NCBI GenBank assembly: GCA_001829455.1
Contig: MIBH01000029.1
Location: forward strand, 20,661-67,713
Length of the DNA: 47,053 nucleotides
Source of the DNA: Spirochaetes bacterium RBG_13_51_14
GTDB taxonomy: Bacteria > Spirochaetota > UBA4802 > UBA5550
Direction of reading: 5' to 3'
In this document: positions 42,378-47,053 of the stretch, in pieces
Layout: the number at the start of each line of letters is the position of its first letter
Position numbering within the stretch: the first letter of the stretch is position 1
Made by a program: the position numbers and the translations under genes
Notes under the pieces: generated by a model
Told to the model about the DNA's origin: nothing
Database searches by the model: none
What the model saw: only the letters and a program-made list of their open reading frames with translations

Positions 42378-42869
42378 TTATGCCAGCTTTTCTATGTGCC
42401 TGCAGGTTTCTTCCACATCCCGTGCCGTCACGACCGGCGCGCCCTGGTAATCATCGATCGCGGCCTCCGGGAAAGCCGCGCTCCATCCGCCGGCGAACAG
42501 GCAGCAGATCAGCGGCTTGCAGTGGATCCGGGCGTACGCGATCTCCGAAAGAGTCCCGGCCTTGCCGCCGATGGCGACAATGACGTCCGCCGCCAGGACA
42601 TTGATGGCGTTTCGCGCGTGTCCCATTCCCGTCGGGATTACTATCGAACAGAAGCGGTTTGCCTCATCAAGTCCGTCCCCCGGAACGATTCCGATAACGG
42701 TGCCTCCGCGTTCAGACGCGCCACGCGACGCCGCTTCCATGATGCCGCCGCGGCCCCCGGTTATGAGCACGTAACCCCGGTCTGCGATGAAACGGCCAAT
42801 GGCTCGGGCCTCATCGTTAAATCCCGTTTCGTCCGATGATCCGATAACGACAACCTGCTTTTTTCTCAT
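42378..42869 (-). CDS. TIGR00725/LOG-like Rossmann protein
   Basis: A 163-residue nucleotide-binding protein of the LOG/'lysine decarboxylase-like' superfamily, TIGR00725 subgroup. GGRGGIMEAASRGA and GGKAGTLSEIAYA hold the family motifs, but the subgroup lacks the exact PGGxGTxxE of cytokinin-activating LOG enzymes; GGKAGTLSE replaces it. A nucleotide-monophosphate or ligand-binding role is likely and enzymatic activity is not assured. GCGAGG stands eight bases before ATG 42869; the frame opens nine bases earlier at GTG. Confidence 0.85.
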   Translation of the reverse strand: MRKKQVVVIGSSDETGFNDEARAIGRFIADRGYVLITGGRGGIMEAASRGASERGGTVIGIVPGDGLDEANRFCSIVIPTGMGHARNAINVLAADVIVAIGGKAGTLSEIAYARIHCKPLICCLFAGGWSAAFPEAAIDDYQGAPVVTARDVEETCRHIEKLA

Positions 42870-42911
42870 GGTATTCACCTCGCCTGGGTTTTCCGTACTG
42901 CCGAGCGTCGC

Positions 42912-43841
42912 TTATAGCTTTTCAAGAAAAAGATACAGCGACTGCGGCGTGTCGATTTCGGTATGAAGCACCTTGTAGGGAATGTTGTTGCCGTGGAAAT
43001 CGAAATCTATCCTGTTGCGCTTTATGTCCAGGCGCTGTTTGGTGTTTTCATCATAAAGAACAAGGTAGCTGGAGAGTGATAGGGCGAAGATCCTGACGGT
43101 ATCCGGGTAGGTTCTTTTCAGGGTGTTCACGATGAAGTTTGAAAATTCTATCAGTTTGTAGATGCCGGCGTGATAGAGCGATTCGTGGGGATTGTACAGC
43201 GTGAACCGGTCAACATACACGGCGTCGCCTTTGCCGTCGTTGAATATTTTCGAGATCTGGGACGAGATATCATGCATGTAATTGAGCATCACGGGGGTAA
43301 AGAATTCGCTGTTTTTCTCGTAAATCGTTTTCAACAGCTCAGCGAGAAACTTGAAATCGTCTGCGTTGAAAAGAGGAGAGGACGTGACAGTGCCCGCGAC
43401 GATAGTTTCTCTCACTGCCGCTATTGTTGTGAGCATCAGTGTGAATGCCTGGCCGCCCTGCTCTCCCAGAGGGATCCGCGTGATTACACTATCCCTCAGT
43501 GATCCGTATTCCCGGCTTATTAATTCGGGCAGGGCGTTCATGAGAATTTTATCGCCCGCTGAGGCAAGCGGGACCGGGTTGCCGTTTTTCATAACGTAAA
43601 TCGCGGTCAGATGGGCGCTATTGGCCGTGTTATGATGATAGAGCAGGCCTTTTATAAAGCCCGTCACATGATCGGATACGTATTTCCTTTCTAATTTCCT
43701 GTATTGGAGTAATAGCTTTTTGTAGGCGTCTCTGGTTTTCTCAAGGGTCAGGTTCCCTACGGAACGCGCTTTTATGACGTCCCTGATCTGGTCCAGGAGA
43801 ATGTTGATATCTGTACCGGCGCTCATGCGATCCATCTTCAT
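42912..43841 (-). CDS. unknown protein, 309 residues
   Basis: No family recognised. There is no signal peptide and no membrane segment. The N-terminal third is helical (ILLDQIRDVIKARSVG, then KTRDAYKKLLLQYRKLERK), the middle has alternating helices and strands with a possible GAF-like outline (HLTAIYVMKNGNPVPLASAG ... FTLMLTTIAAVRE), and the C-terminal part holds strands such as RIFALSLSSYLVLYDENTK. A sensing or adaptor role is only a guess. The LOG-like gene follows after 42 bases, so the two may be cotranscribed. Confidence 0.65.
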   Translation of the reverse strand: MKMDRMSAGTDINILLDQIRDVIKARSVGNLTLEKTRDAYKKLLLQYRKLERKYVSDHVTGFIKGLLYHHNTANSAHLTAIYVMKNGNPVPLASAGDKILMNALPELISREYGSLRDSVITRIPLGEQGGQAFTLMLTTIAAVRETIVAGTVTSSPLFNADDFKFLAELLKTIYEKNSEFFTPVMLNYMHDISSQISKIFNDGKGDAVYVDRFTLYNPHESLYHAGIYKLIEFSNFIVNTLKRTYPDTVRIFALSLSSYLVLYDENTKQRLDIKRNRIDFDFHGNNIPYKVLHTEIDTPQSLYLFLEKL

Positions 43842-43939
43842 TGCAGATTATTATGTAATACTATTCGACCGGTTGATGAATTTCAAGAACAATTTCATTG
43901 CCGTTTGCGTTGTTAAATCGTGCGGGGGGCACGGCCCCG

Positions 43940-45238
43940 TCACGATCGCCGGTGATGATGCGCATAATGCTGGGCAGTGCCGTACAGCCGGAAGGAGCCG
44001 ATGAAAAAAAAGACCGTATCTTGGGCGATCATCCGGTCAAGCCTTCGGTGAAGTTCTGTTTCATCGGCGGTGATGATATCCTTGATGACCCGGGGATGGT
44101 CACCGGGCCGCGGGCGGTGGCACCGCGGATCGGTGAGGATGAAGTAGATCCCCTTCATCCCGTGTTCTTCCAGAACCTTCATGATCCCTCCGATATCCTT
44201 GTCCTTCATCAGGGTTATGACAAGGGTGAGGTTTCGAAGGTTGAATTTTTTACTCGCCAGTTTCGCCATTTCATGCATGGCGGCCCTGTTGTGGGCGGGA
44301 TCGTACACCACCACCACCGGGTCCCGCGATAATACCTGAAATCTGCCCGGCGCATTGAAGTTTTTCATGCCTTCCCTTATGGCGTCATCAGTCAGGCTCT
44401 GAAAATATGAACGGGCGATAATCGATGCAGTCACCGCCAGAGAACTATTGGCGACCTGTCTCCCCATCGGGTGGCTCACTTCGAGGCCGATAATCTGCTG
44501 CGGGGGTTTCCCCGCCAACCGGTAATCATACCTGAACCCGTTTTCGAGTTCAACGATATTCTCCGTGGTAAAATCGCGGCCCAGGGCGTAGAAATCGGCC
44601 TGCCGGACCCGCGCATGAGAGGCGAGTATTTCATTGACATCCGCGCTGGTGTTGGAAGTAACGACGGGGACCCCGTTCTTGATGATGCCGGCTTTCTCGC
44701 GGGTGATGGCCTCAAGCGTATTTCCCAGTATATGCGTGTGGTCCATCGAAATATCAGTTATGACGGATACGAGGGGGGTTATAACGTTGGTTGAGTCAAG
44801 CCTGCCGCCCAGCCCGGTCTCTATGACGGCGATATCGACCCGTCGATCGCTGAAATGCCGCAAGGCGCACACGGTCAGAATGTCGAAGTATGTCGGGCGG
44901 AGGGATCTGTCCGAATCGGCCAGCCCGATGATGTCGTCAATGTAGCGCTCAAGTTCCCCGTCCTGAATATGTTCGTCATGAATCGCTATACGCTCATTGA
45001 TGTCAAGCAGGTGGGGGGAGGTATACCGGCCGGCGGCGTATCCGGCATGCGAGAATATGTCGTGGAGCATGTGCGCCACCGATCCCTTTCCATTGGTGCC
45101 GGCGATATGAATCATCCTGAGGGAGCGGTGCGGGTTCCCGAATCGATCGAGGAGCATAAGCACGCTCTCAAGCGAGTAGGATCGGAAGTCAGGCCGGTTT
45201 TCGTTATTGATGAATCTGCTGAGTTTTTCCTGTATCAT
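43940..45238 (-). CDS. folC: folylpolyglutamate/dihydrofolate synthase
   Basis: Adds glutamate to dihydropteroate and folates, ATP-dependent; a Mur-ligase-like protein of 432 residues. The P-loop is HIAGTNGKGSVAHML, and further family segments are YTSPHLLDINERI and VIETGLGGRLDSTNV. The Mg-site and carbamylated-Lys region follow at SMDHTHILGNTLEAITREKAGI. The frame stays open upstream to 45307, but ATG 45238 overlaps the aroE stop as ATGA, so translation is coupled to aroE and this start fits the family's length. Confidence 0.95.
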   Translation of the reverse strand: MIQEKLSRFINNENRPDFRSYSLESVLMLLDRFGNPHRSLRMIHIAGTNGKGSVAHMLHDIFSHAGYAAGRYTSPHLLDINERIAIHDEHIQDGELERYIDDIIGLADSDRSLRPTYFDILTVCALRHFSDRRVDIAVIETGLGGRLDSTNVITPLVSVITDISMDHTHILGNTLEAITREKAGIIKNGVPVVTSNTSADVNEILASHARVRQADFYALGRDFTTENIVELENGFRYDYRLAGKPPQQIIGLEVSHPMGRQVANSSLAVTASIIARSYFQSLTDDAIREGMKNFNAPGRFQVLSRDPVVVVYDPAHNRAAMHEMAKLASKKFNLRNLTLVITLMKDKDIGGIMKVLEEHGMKGIYFILTDPRCHRPRPGDHPRVIKDIITADETELHRRLDRMIAQDTVFFFIGSFRLYGTAQHYAHHHRRS

Positions 45239-46059
45239 GGGCCGATCTGCAGATGTTTCAGGACCGCCCGCCGCATGGTTTCCACGGGCGCGGAAGTGCC
45301 GGTCCACAGCTCGAACTGCCGGGCGCCCTGGTGTACGAGCATTTCGATCCCGTGCACTATTGTTGATCCGCGTTCCTCCGCCGCGGAAAGGAGCTTTGTC
45401 ATGTGTGGCGAATACACGATATCGAAGACCGTGTGACGGGCGGAAATAAATCCGGGGTCAATTGGTACGGCGTTGATATCGGGCGACATGCCGACGGGTG
45501 TTGTATTGATGATGATATCGACGGTCTCCATGAGTTTGCGGTCGATGTCGCTGAGCGGCACGGCACGCACGGAAGGCTCGGTTTTTCGAAGTTCGGCCGC
45601 GAGTCCCTCAATTCTGGTTACATTCCTGCCGGCGATTATAATCGAGGCGCCTCGCGCGAGCAGAGTAAACGCGATCGCCCGTGCTGATCCTCCGTTGCCG
45701 ATAACCAGGCACGTGGCGTTTCCCAGTGGGATATTTTCATTTTCCAGCGCGCGAATTGCGCCGTAACCGTCGGTGTTGAAGCCGGTGATTTTACCATCCC
45801 AATTCACGAGCGTGTTTACCGACCCGATACGGGCGGCGAGTTGGTCGATGCCGTCGATGTGCTTGATGACGTCAATTTTAAAGGGAATGGTGACGCTGGC
45901 GCCCAGTATATTCAGGGTTCTCATGGACTGAATCGCGTCTTCAATTGACGGAGGCTCGAAAGCGAGGTATACCGCATTGATCCCCAGTTGGTTGAAGGCG
46001 GCATTATGAATTACCGGGGAAAAGCTGTGGCGCACCGGCATCCCGAATATGCAGTACAT
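45235..46059 (-). CDS. aroE: shikimate dehydrogenase
   Basis: Reduces 3-dehydroshikimate with NADPH in the shikimate pathway. With the start at ATG 46059 it has 274 residues, typical of AroE. The N-terminus is MYCIFGMPVRHSFSPVIHN, then the catalytic Lys in VTIPFK, the Asp in GFNTDGYGA and the NADP loop VIGNGGSARAIA. The frame stays open to 46128, but TTGACA/TATAAC promoter elements lie inside that extension, so the longer start would not be transcribed. No ribosome site stands near ATG 46059. folC overlaps its stop by four bases. Confidence 0.95.
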   Translation of the reverse strand: MYCIFGMPVRHSFSPVIHNAAFNQLGINAVYLAFEPPSIEDAIQSMRTLNILGASVTIPFKIDVIKHIDGIDQLAARIGSVNTLVNWDGKITGFNTDGYGAIRALENENIPLGNATCLVIGNGGSARAIAFTLLARGASIIIAGRNVTRIEGLAAELRKTEPSVRAVPLSDIDRKLMETVDIIINTTPVGMSPDINAVPIDPGFISARHTVFDIVYSPHMTKLLSAAEERGSTIVHGIEMLVHQGARQFELWTGTSAPVETMRRAVLKHLQIGP

Positions 46060-46098
46060 TTCGGTGGAGGAATTTATTTCAGTGGTTATCACCTGCTC

Positions 46099-46128
46099 GT
46101 TATAGCGGGAGCAATTTATTTTTGTCAA
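46099..46128 (-). promoter_or_regulatory. promoter of aroE-folC
   Basis: On the minus strand a perfect TTGACA (46128-46123), an 18-base spacer and TATAAC (46104-46099, five of six bases). It fixes the aroE start downstream of itself. Confidence 0.65.
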
Positions 46129-46168
46129 TATATTTTAGCCGCCCATCCTCCATGAGGGGAGCCGTCTC

Positions 46169-47053
46169 TCATCGCACGAGAAAATAGATCAGGATCACGA
46201 AAATAAAAGAAACGTCAACCAGTACTTCGTACTTCAACGAGATGAGGTAATTCAGCCTATTGATTATGTTCATCAAGATCAAAAGGTAAATAATAGCAAG
46301 AATGAAGATGAGAAACAGGTAATGATGTGTCGCAATGGCGCTGTATCCGAATACGGCAATGCATATCGCAGATACGATACTTGAAAGGATGCGCATGTTG
46401 TCGCTTCCGAACCAGAGAGGGAGCGTTTCCCTCCCGATGATCAGGTCGCCCTGGAAGGCGATCAGATCAAGGAGGGTTGTCCTGAGAAAGATCAGCGTGA
46501 ATACATACCCGCCGAGCGTCGTAAAGTGGGTTATCGACATCCCCGTTCCGAGGATCGGGATCAGAACGGTAATAACAACCCATCCGAATATTGTTACGAT
46601 TTTCGAGTTGTACAGCTTTTGAAAAAATCCGGGCTTGACCCTCCTGATCACCTGTTTCACCGGAGCGGTTGAATACATGAATCCCAGGGCATACGAGCCC
46701 GTGAGTACAGCGATGGTGACGGCATTGTATTGCAATGCCATGAATATTGACGCCGCCATGGCCGCGAGAGAAACGATCAGGAGAGACTTTCCGAATTTTT
46801 CATATATCACGTATTTATAGGGATTGCTGAGTTTCAGAAATTCCTTCTCGAAATAATTGTTGATGGAATACATGGAAAAAATATAGAAAAAAGAGATCGA
46901 CGCGAATATGTAATCGGCCTGGATGCCCGCATATGCGAGGGTCGTGAGTGTTATGAAAAAAGCAGCCACCGCGGACAGGAGATTGGTCCTGACGATGAAC
47001 TTCAGGAGCGACATGGCAGTTTTGAACGCGAAGTTGCTGTTCAGGAAATTGAT
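46169..47053 (-). CDS. UbiA-superfamily prenyltransferase-like membrane protein (partial at window edge)
   Basis: An integral membrane protein with about eight hydrophobic helices. The two acidic motifs of UbiA prenyltransferases are recognisable: NNYFEKEFLK in the first loop, which replaces the usual NDxxDxxxD and so is weakened, and DLIAFQGDLIIGRETLP in the second. The gene may therefore transfer a prenyl chain, but with an altered first metal-binding site. ATG 47014 is possible, but no ribosome site precedes it and the frame remains open to the window edge, so the true start probably lies outside. It ends 110 bases ahead of aroE on the same strand. Confidence 0.75.
   Translation of the reverse strand: MNFLNSNFAFKTAMSLLKFIVRTNLLSAVAAFFITLTTLAYAGIQADYIFASISFFYIFSMYSINNYFEKEFLKLSNPYKYVIYEKFGKSLLIVSLAAMAASIFMALQYNAVTIAVLTGSYALGFMYSTAPVKQVIRRVKPGFFQKLYNSKIVTIFGWVVITVLIPILGTGMSITHFTTLGGYVFTLIFLRTTLLDLIAFQGDLIIGRETLPLWFGSDNMRILSSIVSAICIAVFGYSAIATHHYLFLIFILAIIYLLILMNIINRLNYLISLKYEVLVDVSFIFVILIYFLVR

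Overview
The window is a gene-dense bacterial chromosome segment with GC-rich coding regions and AT-rich intergenic regions. It carries about 40 protein genes and no tRNA, rRNA, CRISPR array or intact IS element that I can see. The gene set suggests an anaerobe or microaerophile with a diderm envelope: several lipoproteins, outer-membrane barrel candidates, an O2-defence gene set typical of anaerobes, and a selenoprotein. The many lipoproteins, one of them resembling the leptospiral LIC_12708 propeller family, and a putative glycoside hydrolase of the DUF4015 type make a spirochaete (Spirochaetota) my best guess. A deltaproteobacterial-type genome is the alternative, and the assignment is inference only.

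Layout. 78-1070 is an NAD-dependent epimerase. 1253-3225 is a cysteine-synthesis pair (cysK-cysE). 3373-3675 is a HesB-like selenoprotein with an in-frame TGA, hidden from ordinary gene callers. 3735-9684, all on the minus strand, reads fprA - perR - rubredoxin - cydA - cydB - desulfoferrodoxin - ferritin - rubrerythrin. It looks like one transcription unit for O2 reduction, superoxide and peroxide removal and iron storage, preceded by a tandem palindromic operator of PerR/Fur type. 10032-12708 holds a pentaheme c-type cytochrome lipoprotein, a small barrel-like protein and an Ogg2-type DNA glycosylase. 12712-21138 holds a diiron ferritin-like protein, a PAS-PAS-HD-GYP signalling protein, leucyl aminopeptidase, RNase R, a coiled-coil protein, a nitronate monooxygenase-like flavoprotein and an acyl-CoA dehydrogenase. 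21434-31219 is an envelope region: a propeller-like lipoprotein, NAD(P)HX repair enzyme, YkgJ-type cysteine-cluster protein, a predicted outer-membrane protein, a LysM-M23 peptidase, a TPR protein, a small membrane protein plus a ParB-like protein, and two overlapping lipoprotein genes. 31223-32254 is a DUF4015-like putative glycoside hydrolase. 32683-38703 is dnaG, rpoD and a gpsA gene fused to a PlsB-like acyltransferase domain that has lost its catalytic motif. 38738-42264 is a three-gene operon (sphingosine-1-phosphate-lyase-like enzyme, FGGY kinase, unknown protein). 42378-47053 holds a LOG-like protein, an unknown protein, folC, aroE and a partial UbiA-family membrane protein.

The least ordinary signals are the selenoprotein with its SECIS-like hairpin and long inverted-repeat promoter, the degenerate GpsA-PlsB fusion, the S1P-lyase/FGGY-kinase operon, an 80-bp MITE-like element inside the O2-defence unit, and a probable AUC start codon on cysK.
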